The notes under the pieces: model-generated | The model's database searches: none | What the model was told of the DNA's origin: nothing | What the model saw: only the letters and a program-made list of their open reading frames with translations | Translations under genes and position numbers: made by a program | Shown: one piece after another, positions 43,384 through 53,167 of the stretch | Numbering within the stretch: the first letter of the stretch is position 1 | How the letters are laid out: each line of letters starts with the position of its first letter | Assembly: GCA_027494055.1 (NCBI GenBank) | Contig: JAOSJO010000022.1 | Coordinates: 248,001 to 312,000 of the forward strand | Direction of reading: 5' to 3' | Length of the DNA: 64,000 nucleotides | Source of the DNA: Anaerolineae bacterium | GTDB taxonomy: Bacteria > Chloroflexota > Anaerolineae > Aggregatilineales > JAFGMM01

Positions 43384-44606
43384 GCGCCCGCGCGCGTCGG
43401 AGCGACGGCGAGCCGCACGACGAACCGCGTCCCCTGGCTCGCGGTGGCGTCGAGTTCGAGCGCGCCGCCGACCCGCGTCAGGTAGAGCTTGGACCACCAT
43501 AGGCCATAACCCAGCGCGTTCTGCTTGCCGGTCACGCCCAGCCGGAACAGCCCCGCGCGCAGCGCTTCGGGGATGCCGGGACCGGTGTCCTCCACGGCGA
43601 CCTCCACCGCGTCCTCGCCGGCGCGCCGGCCGATCAGCGTGAGCCGCTTGACCGGCGAGTCCGCCATGGCGTCGAGCGCGTTGCGGATGAGGTGGTGGAA
43701 CACCTCGGTGATCTGGTGCGTGCCGTAGACCGGGGGCAGGTCCGGCTCGACGCGGCGGATGAGGACCACGTCGTCGGGCAGCGACAGCCCACGCACCACC
43801 TCGTCGAGCGCCAGCTCGATCTGTATCGGCGCGGATTCAATCCTGTCGAACGGGCGCTTGATACGCCGGACGAGCGCGATTGCGCCATCCGAGTGCCGCT
43901 CGATGCCGTCCAGCTTCTCCAATAGCTCCGCGTCGGTCAGCTTCCCGCTCTCGTGCTGGCGCTTGAGCACCTGCACCGTCAGCCGCACCGCGCCCATGTC
44001 GTTGACGAGGCGGTGGGTGAGGTGCGCCGTCATGTCTGACATGGCGGCGATGTACTCCGCGTTGACCTGGCTGGTCGTGGTCGTCTGCAAATCCTGGCCG
44101 CGCCGGGCGGTTTCCTCGGCCAGGGCGATGAGCGCGGCAATCGCGTGCAGGTTCGCCAGGTCCTCCTCGCGGAAGGTGTACGGGCGCTCGGAGACCGCCT
44201 GCAGGACGCCCAGGATGCGGCCTATGCCCTGGATTGGCGCGCAGAGCAGGTCGACATGCAGCGTGGCGTCTGCGCTGAGCGCGACCGAGGGCAGGTGAAT
44301 CGCCTCGCCGGAGCGCACGACCTGCGCGGGCCGCCACTGCCCCACCGCGAGGCGCGTGCCCACCGTCGCCGGGAGCCTCATGCCGAGCAGCGCGTGCGCG
44401 CCGGTCTCCGGCTCCAGGGCGACGACTTCCAGTTCGTCGCTTGTGGGCCAGTAGCGATAGAGGGCGAGGATGCTATCGGGGAAGAGCTGGCGCACGGCGG
44501 AAAGCGTCAGCGCGAGGGCGGTGTCCAGCTCTGGGGTCGCGACAAGCCGACCGGCGATCTCGCGGAAGATGCGGGCAATGTCCATGCCTGAGCCGGCCAT
44601 GAGCAT
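43380..44606 (-). CDS. GAF-domain sensor histidine kinase
   Basis: The 408-residue protein has an N-terminal GAF-like domain (about residues 20-185; ILGVLQAVSERPYTFREEDL), then a dimerisation segment MTAHLTHRLVNDMGAVRLTV with a His in the phosphoacceptor position, and a HATPase domain with HHLIRNALDAMADSP (N box) and VEDTGPGIPEALRAG (G1). There is no membrane segment, so it is a soluble sensor. The ATG at 44606 is one base after the stop of the upstream gene; an alternative start is at 44585. No response regulator lies next to it. The 3' end overlaps the convergent bactofilin-like gene by 4 nt. Confidence 0.75.
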   Translation of the reverse strand: MLMAGSGMDIARIFREIAGRLVATPELDTALALTLSAVRQLFPDSILALYRYWPTSDELEVVALEPETGAHALLGMRLPATVGTRLAVGQWRPAQVVRSGEAIHLPSVALSADATLHVDLLCAPIQGIGRILGVLQAVSERPYTFREEDLANLHAIAALIALAEETARRGQDLQTTTTSQVNAEYIAAMSDMTAHLTHRLVNDMGAVRLTVQVLKRQHESGKLTDAELLEKLDGIERHSDGAIALVRRIKRPFDRIESAPIQIELALDEVVRGLSLPDDVVLIRRVEPDLPPVYGTHQITEVFHHLIRNALDAMADSPVKRLTLIGRRAGEDAVEVAVEDTGPGIPEALRAGLFRLGVTGKQNALGYGLWWSKLYLTRVGGALELDATASQGTRFVVRLAVAPTRAGA

Positions 44607-44607
44607 C

Positions 44608-45524
44608 CTATGGGTTGCGTTCGAAAAGGGCGCGCTGCGGGAAGACCAGCCGGTCGGCCCGCGCCTCGCCGCGGGCAAGCGCCTGGCGGTTGGCGCGCTC
44701 GAAGTCGCGGTGCAGGTCCTGCACCAGGTCCAACTGGCGCGCGGACGGCTCAAGCGAGAACAACACAATCGCGGTGGTGAACTCCCCCGGGACGAAAACC
44801 AGCCAGCGCCCGCCCTCGATGGCCGTGCTCTTCAGCCCCGCGCCGAACATCTCGGTCGCGGCGGAGCGGAAGGCGCTGAGCATCGGCACCAGAAGCCCGG
44901 TGTCGATCTTGAACCGGCCATGCGAGGCGATGGGCATGCTGCTCTCGTTGTCGTAGAGCACGTAGGAGAGCACGCGCGCCTCGTAGTGCTGGCGCAGGAA
45001 CGCGGTGTGCCCCTCCTGCACCACCTGCTGCCATGCCTGCGAGTCGGGGTTGCGCTCCAGCAGGCGCTCGGTGATGGTGCGCTGTTCGTTGTAGCGGCTG
45101 TAGATCGCGTGGAACTGGGCGCGGTTGATGCGGCCGGCGGCGAACTCGGTGGCGACCTGCGCCATCTTCTCGCGCAGGCGCGTCAGCGCCCGCTCGACCT
45201 TGTCGCGCTGAGTCTGGGCGGCGCGTTCCTCCTCTGAAGCATCGGAGGACGCTTCCGGCAAGGGCGCGCGTTCAGCGTCGTCGGGTGCGGGGCGGGCGCT
45301 CTCGGCCGGCGGCCCCTGGGGGCGCGCGGGCGCAGCGGCGGCGGGTTGGGGACAAGCCGCTGCGGCGGCTCTGGCGCTTCGGGCGGCGTGGGGTGGAGAG
45401 GAGAACGCGGCGTGCTGTCGTCCGGCTCTTCGGGTGCGCCTTCGCTATCCCTGGCCGGGTTCTCGGCGCGTCCGCTCAGCAAGCGGCGCGAAGACGACTC
45501 GCGCTTGGGGTGTTCTTCGCTCAC
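44608..45524 (-). CDS. Pro-rich protein with roadblock-like C-terminal domain (one frameshift)
   Basis: About 305 residues: a disordered Glu/Pro/Arg-rich N-terminal 110 residues, a helical segment (RDKVERALTRLREKMAQVAT), and a C-terminal alpha-beta domain with GRWLVFVPGEFTTAIVLFSL and LDLVQDLHRDFERANR that resembles roadblock/LC7 regulators. The GTG at 45524 follows AAGGTGG. The frame changes near 45,310 in a GC-rich run. It is coupled to the GAF kinase behind it, so it may modulate that kinase or act with a small GTPase. Confidence 0.5.
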
Positions 45525-45675
45525 CCGTAGCCACCTTAAGGACAACCGCCTGTCTTCGCAGATGATACCAGAAAACGCCATACCAAGAAAGCGCCGCCTC
45601 CCGGCGTGGAGCGGGGGTTGCGCCGCATTCCATTGGAGTGCACCAAGAGAAATGCACCAAAATATCGCCAGGTAC

Positions 45676-45721
45676 TTGACAAACTGGATGTAATCGATTA
45701 CACTCAATGTAATCGATTACA
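45676..45721 (+). promoter_or_regulatory. Promoter with two LacI-type operators
   Basis: TTGACA (45,676-45,681) and TACACT (45,699-45,704) are spaced by 17 nt. Two perfect palindromes TGTAATCGATTACA lie at 45,689-45,702 and 45,708-45,721, centres 19 nt apart. The first covers the spacer and -10 box and the second covers the start point. The central CG step is typical of LacI-family operators, so the gene just downstream should be autoregulated. Confidence 0.85.
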
Positions 45722-45739
45722 TGCCAATCCGAGGAATCC

Positions 45740-46765
45740 GTGCCAACTGTCAAAGATGTGGCCGAGCTGGCCGGCGTCTCCACCGCGACGGTGTCGCGCG
45801 TGCTCAACAACTCCCCCAAAGTCTCCGACGACACGCGCGCGAAGGTGGCGTGGGCGATGGAACAACTCGACTACCGGCCCAACCGGATCGCTCGCAACCT
45901 GCGCAAGCAGTCCACCCAGGCCATCGGCGTCATCATCCCCGACATCCAGAATCACTTCTTCGTCTCCGGTCGTGCGCGGCATCGAGGATGTCGCCTACGC
46001 CAACCGTCACGTCCTCCTGCTCTGCAACACCGACGACTCGCCGCTGCGCGAGAAGGTATACGTCGATGTCCTGCTGTCTGAGGGCGTGGCCGGCGTCATC
46101 ATCTGCGCCTCCGGACGAGACGACGAGTTGCGAGGTGGTCCGTACCCTGATCGATGCGGAGGTGCCTGTCGTGGCCCTGGACCGCAAGCTGCCCGGCCTG
46201 GCCGTCGATACCATCCTGGCCGACAATGTGGGCGCGAGCCGGTCGGCGACGGCGTACCTCATCAACGCCGGCCACCGGCGCATCGGCCTGATCTCCGGGC
46301 CGGACTACCTGGCCCCAGGCCGGGAGCGCCGCCAGGGTTACGAGCAGGCGCTCGCCGAGCATGGCCTGCCCTCGACCGGTCAATTGTCAAGATCACCGAC
46401 TTCACGCCAGAGCAGGCGCGCCGCGCGACCAGGGCACTGCTGGACATGCCCGCCCCCCGACAGCGCTCCTCGTGTGCAGCGGCCTCATGACGCTGGAGAC
46501 CCTGAAGGAGATCAAGCGCCGTGGCCTGACGACCCCGGATGACATCGCGCTTGTCGGCTTCGAGGATACGGTCATGGATCACTGCCTGCAAGAGCCTTTC
46601 CCCGTCATCACGCAGTCCACATACGCGCTGGGGCAGACTGCCGCCGAACTGCTGTTCCGGCGGCTCCGCGAGCCGGACGCGCCCATCCAGGAGGTGCGGC
46701 TGGAGACACAGCTATCCATCGATTCACAACGCCTGGAGGTGGGGACAACGAGAGGAGGTGACTGA
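45740..46765 (+). CDS. LacI-family transcriptional regulator (four frameshifts, net zero)
   Basis: The 341-residue regulator starts at a GTG with GAGG upstream. The HTH is TVKDVAELAGVSTATVSRVL with the hinge helix YRPNRIARNLRK. The sugar-binding domain continues through AIGVIIPDIQNHFF, DVLLSEGVAGVIICAS, VVALDRKLPG, AGHRRIGLISGP and DIALVGFEDT. The frame shifts near 45,965, 46,125, 46,383 and 46,460, but the shifts cancel so the total length is exactly in frame, which favours read errors. It should repress the transport and hydrolase genes that follow until a sugar ligand is bound. Confidence 0.88.
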
Positions 46766-46859
46766 TCGGAGCAAAGAAGGAGAAGAAGCGCACGCCCAAG
46801 CCTGGCTTTGCACAGACTTCCGTACCGCGAGAGAGCATTCAAATAAGGAGAATGTGGAG

Positions 46860-48117
46860 ATGAGAAAGCTGTCTACCCTCATGACGCTGGCGCTGGTCCT
46901 GTCGTTCTTCGTCGCCCTGACGCCCGCGCAGGCGCAGGATGACGCGCTGACGTTCTGGACCTTCGAGTACGCCGAGGACGTGGACCCGTTCTTTGAGGCG
47001 TACATCGAAGAATGGAACGCCACCCATGACCTTCAGGTCGTGCGCCAGGAGTTCCCGTGGGCGCAGTACACCGGCGAAATCCTGACCACCGGCATCGCGA
47101 CGGGCGAAGCGCCCGACGTGTTCTTCATCAGCCCTGGCGACTGGCGCCGCTACGCCGAGAGCGGGCTGGCGCTCCCGCTCGAAGACTACATGCCCGACTA
47201 CTTGCTGGAAGACCTGCTGCCGGCCTCGGTCGAGGCGGTGACGCTCGACGGGCACATCTACTCGGTGCCTTTCGAGATGGAGCCGGTGGCGCTGTGGTAC
47301 AACAAGACCATGCTTGAGGAAGCCGGTCTTGAACTCCCGGTCACCTGGGACGCACTGCTCGCCGCTGTGGAAACGCTCACGACCAGCGAGCGCTACGGCA
47401 TCCTGATCCCCACCAACCCCGACTACTACGAGAACTTCGTCTTCTACCCCTTCCTCTGGATGGCCGGCGCGGACGTGGTGAACGATGACTTCACCGCCGC
47501 CGCCGCTGATACCCCCGAAGCCGCCCGCGCGCTGGACCTGTGGGGCACGCTGGTCCGGGAGGGCTATGCCGCGCCGACGAGCACCGGCAGCGACCCGACT
47601 GACGAGCGCTTCCCCACCGGGCAGGCCGCGATGTTCGTCTCCGGCTACTGGGTCTATGGCTGGATCGAAGCGAACTATCCGGAGTTCCTGGAGCACCTGG
47701 CCGTGGCCCCGATCCCCGCGCCCGATGAAGGCGACGCGCAGATTACGGTCTACGGCGGGTGGACGGTGATGGTCTACGCCGGCACCGATCATCCGGCTGA
47801 GGCCGCCGAGTTCGCCATCAACATGTTCGGCGCCGAGGATAACGCCCGTGCAGCGGCGTGGGGCATCGAGTACAATACCAAGCTCTCGCCGCGCCAGTCG
47901 GTGGTGGCAGACAACGCCGATTTCTACGAGAACTTCCCGCACAACGTCTTCGCCAACGACATCTTCCCCACCGCGCGCCCGGAGCCTTCCTACCCGCCTG
48001 AGATCGCGCAGGCCGTGTGGGGAGGCGCTTCAGGACGTGATGTTCGCCGGGGTCAGCGCTGAAGACGCTGTCGCGGCCTGGGCCGAGAAGGTCGACACCT
48101 ACCTGGCGACCCGCTAA
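46860..48117 (+). CDS. Sugar ABC transporter substrate-binding protein, CUT1 type (one frameshift)
   Basis: The protein of about 418 residues has a signal peptide (MRKLSTLMTLALVLSFFVAL, cleavage after AQA) and a family 1 solute-binding domain: LTFWTFEYAED, TGEAPDVFFISPGDW, YSVPFEMEPVALWYNKTMLE, TGQAAMFVSGYWVYGW and VYGGWTVMVYAGTDHP. There is no lipobox Cys, unusual for a monoderm. The frame breaks at GGGG (48,019-48,022); three G give VWEALQDVMFAGVSAEDAV. It should deliver an oligosaccharide to the two permeases encoded next. Confidence 0.88.
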
Positions 48118-48187
48118 CCTGCCCGTGTTCGCGGCTGTCGGGCGCGGCCCGGCTGCGCCCGACAGCCAATCAAGATTGGATTGTCAC

Positions 48188-49141
48188 ATGACGGCCACAG
48201 ACGTTAAGCAACGGACCGCCGAGGGGGTTGAGCCGCGCGGCATCGCCCGTTGGTTCAGCGGGCTGAACCGCGACAAGCTCGAACAGGCGGTCGTGGGCTA
48301 CCTGTTTGTTCTGCCCGACCTGATCGGTCTGATCGTCTTCATGGTTGGGCCGATGCTCATGGCGCTGGTCATCAGCGTCACGAACTGGAAGCTCGTCGGC
48401 GATCCACAGTTTGTGGCGCTGCAGAACTACGAGGCCCTCTTCACCGACCCGAAGTTCGGCGCTTCGCTGGGCCGGACGTTCCTGTACACGCTCGGCTTCG
48501 TGCCCGTGATCTACACCCTCAGCCTGGGGATGGCGGTGCTGCTCACGCGCAAGTCGCGCGGCAACACCTTCTTCCGCACCGTGTACTTCATGCCGGTCGC
48601 CATGTCGCTGGTCGTGGCCGGCGTGATCTGGCGCTTCATGTTCGACCCCAGCAACGGTCTCATCAACGTCATCCTCAGCGGCCTGGGCTTGCCGACCTCC
48701 CAGTGGACCGGCCACGTGCAGAGCGCGATGGTCGCCGTGTTGATCGTCTCGATCTGGAAGGGCGCGGGGTATTTCATGATTATCCTGCTCGCCGGCATCC
48801 AGGACATCCCCTCTGACTATATCGAGGCGGCGCAGATCGACGGGGCCAACCGCTGGCAGGCGTTCCGGCACATCATCATGCCGCTGCTCAAGCCGACGAG
48901 CTTCTTCGTGCTCGTGGTGCTGACCATCAACGCCCTGCAGGCCTTCGACCAGATCTACGTGATGACGCGCGGCGGCCCGGCCTACGCCACCTACACGACG
49001 CTGATGTACATCTACGAGAAGGCCTTCCGCGAGTGGAACTTCGGCTACGCGGCGGCAATGTCGGTGGCGCTGTTCGCCATGATCTTCGTCCTGACTGTGG
49101 TCCAGGTGCGGTACTTCCGCGCCGGCGAGGTCAAGGCATAG
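48188..49141 (+). CDS. Sugar ABC transporter permease, MalF/UgpA type
   Basis: The 317-residue membrane protein has six predicted helices and the cytoplasmic EAA loop YIEAAQIDGANRWQAFRHII that docks the ATPase. It is the first of two permeases of a CUT1 importer. The ATG at 48188 was chosen because the cytoplasmic N-terminus starts there; no strong ribosome-binding site is visible. The frame is intact. No ATPase gene is in the operon, so a shared MsmK/MalK-type ATPase must energise transport. Confidence 0.9.
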   Translation: MTATDVKQRTAEGVEPRGIARWFSGLNRDKLEQAVVGYLFVLPDLIGLIVFMVGPMLMALVISVTNWKLVGDPQFVALQNYEALFTDPKFGASLGRTFLYTLGFVPVIYTLSLGMAVLLTRKSRGNTFFRTVYFMPVAMSLVVAGVIWRFMFDPSNGLINVILSGLGLPTSQWTGHVQSAMVAVLIVSIWKGAGYFMIILLAGIQDIPSDYIEAAQIDGANRWQAFRHIIMPLLKPTSFFVLVVLTINALQAFDQIYVMTRGGPAYATYTTLMYIYEKAFREWNFGYAAAMSVALFAMIFVLTVVQVRYFRAGEVKA

Positions 49142-49151
49142 GGAGGCGGCC

Positions 49152-49985
49152 ATGAAGAAATCCCCGATGCAACTTCTGGGCACAGGGCTGTACTACGCGG
49201 TCGCGCTCCTGCTGGCGGTCGTTTTTGCCGGGCCGTTCGTCTGGATGGTCTCCAGTTCGCTCAAGCCCGCGAACGAGATTTTCTCCAACCCGCCGATTCT
49301 GGTGTCGGATAATTTCTCGCTGGACAACTACGAGTCCGTGTTCGAGAAGGCCCCGTTCGAGCGCTACATGCTCAACTCGTTCATCGTCGCCACGTCGGTG
49401 ACGGTTGCGGCGCTGCTGCTGCATTCCATGGCGGGCTACGCGCTCGCCCGGCTGGAGTTCCCCGGCCGGCGGGTGCTGTTCATGCTCATCATCAGCACGC
49501 TGATGATCCCGTTCTACACCATCCTGATCCCGCTGGCGCTGCTGGTGCGCGAGCTGGGCTGGATCAACACGTACTGGGCGCTCATCATCCCGGCGATTCC
49601 ACACGCTTTCGGCATCTTCTGGTTCCGGCAGTTCTTCCTCGGCCTCCCCTCCGAGCTGGAAGACGCCGCCCGGATCGACGGCGCGTCGCGCATCGGCGTG
49701 TTCTTCCGCATCGCGCTGCCGATGGCGCGCCCGGTCGCGGCGGCGATGGCGGTCTTCTTCTTCCTGGCGAACTGGGACGCCTTCCTCTGGCCCCTGATTG
49801 CGACGACGCGGCAGGAGATGCGCGTCGTGCAGGTGGGCATCCAGTCGTTCACCGGCGAGCATGGCAACGCCTGGGAGGAGATCATGGCCGCCTCGGTGAT
49901 CGCCATCCTGCCCACGCTGATCCTCTTCTTCGCGCTCCAGCGCTTCATCGTCGATAGCGTCAAGATGAGCGGCCTGAAAGGTTAG
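49152..49985 (+). CDS. Sugar ABC transporter permease, MalG/UgpE type
   Basis: The 277-residue protein has six helices and an EAA loop ELEDAARIDGASRIGVFFRI. It starts 10 nt after the first permease, with GGGAGG before the ATG, and forms the heterodimeric channel with it. The C-terminus ends DSVKMSGLKG, the usual VxGxxKG of the MalG subfamily. The frame is intact. Confidence 0.92.
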   Translation: MKKSPMQLLGTGLYYAVALLLAVVFAGPFVWMVSSSLKPANEIFSNPPILVSDNFSLDNYESVFEKAPFERYMLNSFIVATSVTVAALLLHSMAGYALARLEFPGRRVLFMLIISTLMIPFYTILIPLALLVRELGWINTYWALIIPAIPHAFGIFWFRQFFLGLPSELEDAARIDGASRIGVFFRIALPMARPVAAAMAVFFFLANWDAFLWPLIATTRQEMRVVQVGIQSFTGEHGNAWEEIMAASVIAILPTLILFFALQRFIVDSVKMSGLKG

Positions 49986-49995
49986 GTTTGGACCC

Positions 49996-51061
49996 ATGCG
50001 CACCCTCATTTCTGTTTTGATCGCCGTGCTGGCGCTGACCGCCAGCGCGGGCGCAATGACCTTCGCCCAGGAGGGCGACGACATGGCGCTGAAGGCCGTC
50101 ACCGATGTTGAACTCGTCGCCTGGGTCACGGGGCCAGATTCGCCCAACCGGACCGACATCCACTACGACATCGACGGCACCGACCTGGGCAGCATGTTCG
50201 AGATGGACGGCACGCTCTACATCGCTTTCGGCGACACGTTCGGCTGCTGCCGGCCGGAGGGCGGCGGCGCGGGCGGGGGAAAACTGGCGCTGGAACGCGC
50301 TCGCCTACTCCACCGACCGCGACCTCGAAGACGGCCTCACCATCGACGGCATGATTACGGACGCGGACGGCAAAGCGCGCCCGGTGCTGCGCCGGCTGCG
50401 CGACGACATCACCGTCATCCCGACGGCGGGCATCGCGGTTGGGGAGCGGATGTACCTGCACTACATGGCGGTGGGCCATTGGGGGCCGCCCGGCGAGTGG
50501 ACGCTCAACCGCTCCGGCTGGGCGTACTCCGATGACGGCGGCGAGACCTGGGAGCAGCCGGCCGAGGCGGTGTGGAACGGCGACACCAACTTCGGGCAGG
50601 CGGCGCTGGTGGAGCACGAGGGCGACGTGTACGTGTTCGGCATCCACGGCGGGCGGTTCGGCGGCGTGATGCTGGCGCGCGTGCCGGCGGACGACATCCT
50701 CGACATGGACGCCTACACCTACTGGGACGGCGCGGCGTGGCGCGCGTCGCGCGGCGACGCGGTGGAGATTGCGTCTGCGCCGGTGGGCGAGCTGTCGGTC
50801 GCGTGGAACGCGCACCTGGAGCGCTGGGTCATGATATACCTGGATGAGATCCGCCGCGCCATCGTGATCCGCGAGGCGCCCGACCTGACCGGCCCCTGGA
50901 GCCGGCCCGTCAGGGTGGCCTCCGCCGATGACTACCCGTCGCTTTACGGCGCGTATCTGCACCCGTGGGCCAGCGACGGCGAGGTCATCTACTTCAACAT
51001 GTCGCAGTGGGGACCCTACAACGTCGCGCTGATGCGCGCCCGGCTGGTGAAAGGCGAGTAG
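49996..51061 (+). CDS. Secreted DUF4185 protein, possible GH183-type furanosidase (one frameshift)
   Basis: About 354 residues with a signal peptide (LISVLIAVLALTASAGAMTF). The body is a five-bladed-propeller-like DUF4185 domain: DGTDLGSMFEMDGTLYIAFG, VIPTAGIAVGERMYLHYMAV, GEWTLNRSGWAYSDDGGETW, VYVFGIHGGRFGGVMLARV and SLYGAYLHPWASDGEVIYF. Members of this domain family include endo-D-arabinanases (CAZy GH183, from memory). The frame breaks at a five-G run (50,275-50,279); four G give GGENWRWNALAYSTD. It lies 10 nt after the permease, so it is part of the sugar operon and should act outside the cell. Confidence 0.75.
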
Positions 51062-51118
51062 CCGCGCGCTCCCGGCCCTTTCTCTTGCAGGACATCACAC
51101 ACGAACAGGAGATCAGCA

Positions 51119-52219
51119 ATGCCCGTTTTCAAGGGAAGCCCACTGGGCGAACTGGCCCGCATCCGCGATGTGCGCACGCGGCGCATCTCAAGCTGGGACC
51201 GGACCGGCGGCAACGACGACCGGCTGCACGTCCAGCCCGGCGCGACCGTGACCCTGGCCGACATCGAAGGCGCCGGCTGCATCAACCACATCTGGTGCAC
51301 GCTGGACTGCACCCAGGCGCACTACCTGCGCCGCGTCGTGCTGCGGATGCGCTGGGACAACGAACCTGACTACTCGGTAGAGGTCCCCATCGGCGACTTC
51401 TTTGGCGTCGGCCACGCGCTGACGGCGAACTTCGCCTCGCTGCCACTGCAGATGAGTCCGGCGGACGGCAAGGCCTTCAACTGCTTCTTCCCGATGCCCT
51501 TCGCCCAGCGCGCGGTGATCGAGATTGTGAGCGAGTGCGATGTCGAGGTGTTCTTCTACTACTACATCGACTACGAGACGCACGGCCGCATCGACGCCGA
51601 CCTGGGGCGCTTCCATGCCCAGTGGCGGCGGCAAAACCCCACCGACGGCATCCCGCCCGAAGGGATGACCAACCAGGAATGGTCGCTCGGCGGGACCAAC
51701 ATCGGCGGCGCGGGCAACTACGTCGTGCTCGAAGCGGAGGGCAAGGGCCACTACGTGGGCTGCAACCTCAACATCCACAACCTGCGCGAAGGGCCAGAAC
51801 TGGCATGGCCCGAAGGCGTCCCCTGGCCGCTGCGCATGGAGGACATCCACGAGCACGGCGCGGCGATCTTCAATTGCTTCAACTGGTACGGCGAGGGCGA
51901 CGACATGATCTTCATCGATGGCGAAGCCTGGCCGCCAAGCCTGCACGGCACCGGCACGGAGGACTACTTCAACACGGCGTGGTGCCCGGCGGTGCCCTAT
52001 AGCGCGCCATACCATGGCATCACGCTGCCGGGCGGTCCCAACTGGTCGGGCAAGGTGTCGCTCTATCGCTTTCACATCGAGGACCCGATCCACTTCGAGA
52101 AGTCGATCCGCGTCACCATCGAGCACGGGCACGCCAACCACCGCTCCGACGATTACTCCAGCACGGCGTACTGGTACCAGATCGAGCCGCACAAGCCGTT
52201 CCCGGCGCTCCCCCCGTGA
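51119..52219 (+). CDS. DUF2961 / GH172-family glycoside hydrolase
   Basis: The 366-residue protein matches DUF2961 (CAZy GH172): GCINHIWCTL, DYSVEVPIGDFFGVGHAL, FYYYIDYETHG, HGTGTEDYFNTAWCPAVPYS (Glu of the active site in TEDYF) and a final jelly-roll strand set with SLYRFHIEDPIHF. Characterised members act on difructose dianhydride or as exo-D-arabinofuranosidases. There is no signal peptide, so it should be cytoplasmic and work on imported sugar. GGAG precedes the ATG. The frame is intact. It closes the operon with the LacI regulator, importer and secreted DUF4185 protein. Confidence 0.85.
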   Translation: MPVFKGSPLGELARIRDVRTRRISSWDRTGGNDDRLHVQPGATVTLADIEGAGCINHIWCTLDCTQAHYLRRVVLRMRWDNEPDYSVEVPIGDFFGVGHALTANFASLPLQMSPADGKAFNCFFPMPFAQRAVIEIVSECDVEVFFYYYIDYETHGRIDADLGRFHAQWRRQNPTDGIPPEGMTNQEWSLGGTNIGGAGNYVVLEAEGKGHYVGCNLNIHNLREGPELAWPEGVPWPLRMEDIHEHGAAIFNCFNWYGEGDDMIFIDGEAWPPSLHGTGTEDYFNTAWCPAVPYSAPYHGITLPGGPNWSGKVSLYRFHIEDPIHFEKSIRVTIEHGHANHRSDDYSSTAYWYQIEPHKPFPALPP

Positions 52220-52422
52220 CGGCGCGCCTCCCCAGGCCGTAGGCGCGGCGCGGGCCGGCACTGCGACGGAACCTGCGTCCGGGAGAAGAATCCAACCACA
52301 GATGACGCCGATAACTTCGCGCTGGTCGTGGGGGGGTTGAATCTCTTCTTTGCGCACATGACCGCCCGTGCCTTAGAGTTGCACCCGTGCCCGCACGGCC
52401 CTGACACGGACGAGGTTCGGTG

Positions 52423-53155
52423 ATGTGTGAGCCAGACGACGACCAACCCATCGCGCGCGACGCTTACGAGGCGCTGGCGGAGCGCTACGCCGCGCTAATC
52501 GACGACAAGGCGCACAACGCGCACTACGAACGCCCCGCCATGCTCGCGCTGCTGCCCGACGTGGCCGGCCTGGCGCGTGCTCGACGCCGGCTGCGGGCCG
52601 GGCGTCTACACGGCGTGGCTCGTGGAACACGGCGCGGACGTGCTGGCGCTCGATGTCAGCCCGAAGATGGTCGCGCTCGCCCGGCAGCGCGTCGGCGCGG
52701 CGGCGGACATCCGCCAGGCGGACCTGAACAAGCCGCTTGACTTTCTGGAAGCCGGGTCGTTTGACCTCGTGCTCGCGCCGCTGGTGCCCGACTACGTGCG
52801 CGATTGGGGGCGGCTGTTCGGCGCGTTCAGCCGGGCGCTGCGCCCGCGCGGGCTGTTCGTCTTCTCCGGCGGGCACCCCATGTACGACTTCCGCTTCTCG
52901 AAGACGGGCCGCTACTTCGACACCGAGATCGTCGCCACGCCCTGGTACGGCTTCGGCGGCGATCCGGTCACGGTGCCGTTTTACCGCCGGCCCCTGAGCG
53001 CCGCCTTCGACGCGCTGTGGGCGGCGGGGTTCGTGGTCGAGCGCGTGGTCGAGCCACGCCCGACGGCGACCTTCAAGGAGAAGGAGCCGGACGACTACGA
53101 GAAGCTGATGAAGCAGCCCGGCTTCATCTGCATCCGCGCGCGGAAAGACACCTGA
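52423..53155 (+). CDS. Class I SAM-dependent methyltransferase (one frameshift)
   Basis: About 244 residues after repair. Motif I is VLDAGCGPGVYTAWLVEHGA, then LALDVSPKMVALARQRV (ribose-binding acidic loop), DIRQADLNKPLDF and LVLAPLVPDYVRDW. It belongs to the UbiE/ubiquinone-type or Methyltransf_11 group. The start GTGATG has GAGG upstream; I chose the ATG. The frame shifts near 52,575 just before motif I. The substrate is unknown and the neighbouring phosphatase gives no clue. Confidence 0.8.
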
Positions 53156-53167
53156 CGGCGACGACAC

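Noticed and set aside
45740-46765. lacI as a pseudogene because of four frameshifts
   Set aside because: All domains are present, the shifts sum to zero, the operators are perfect, and neighbouring essential-type genes show the same kind of single-base breaks.
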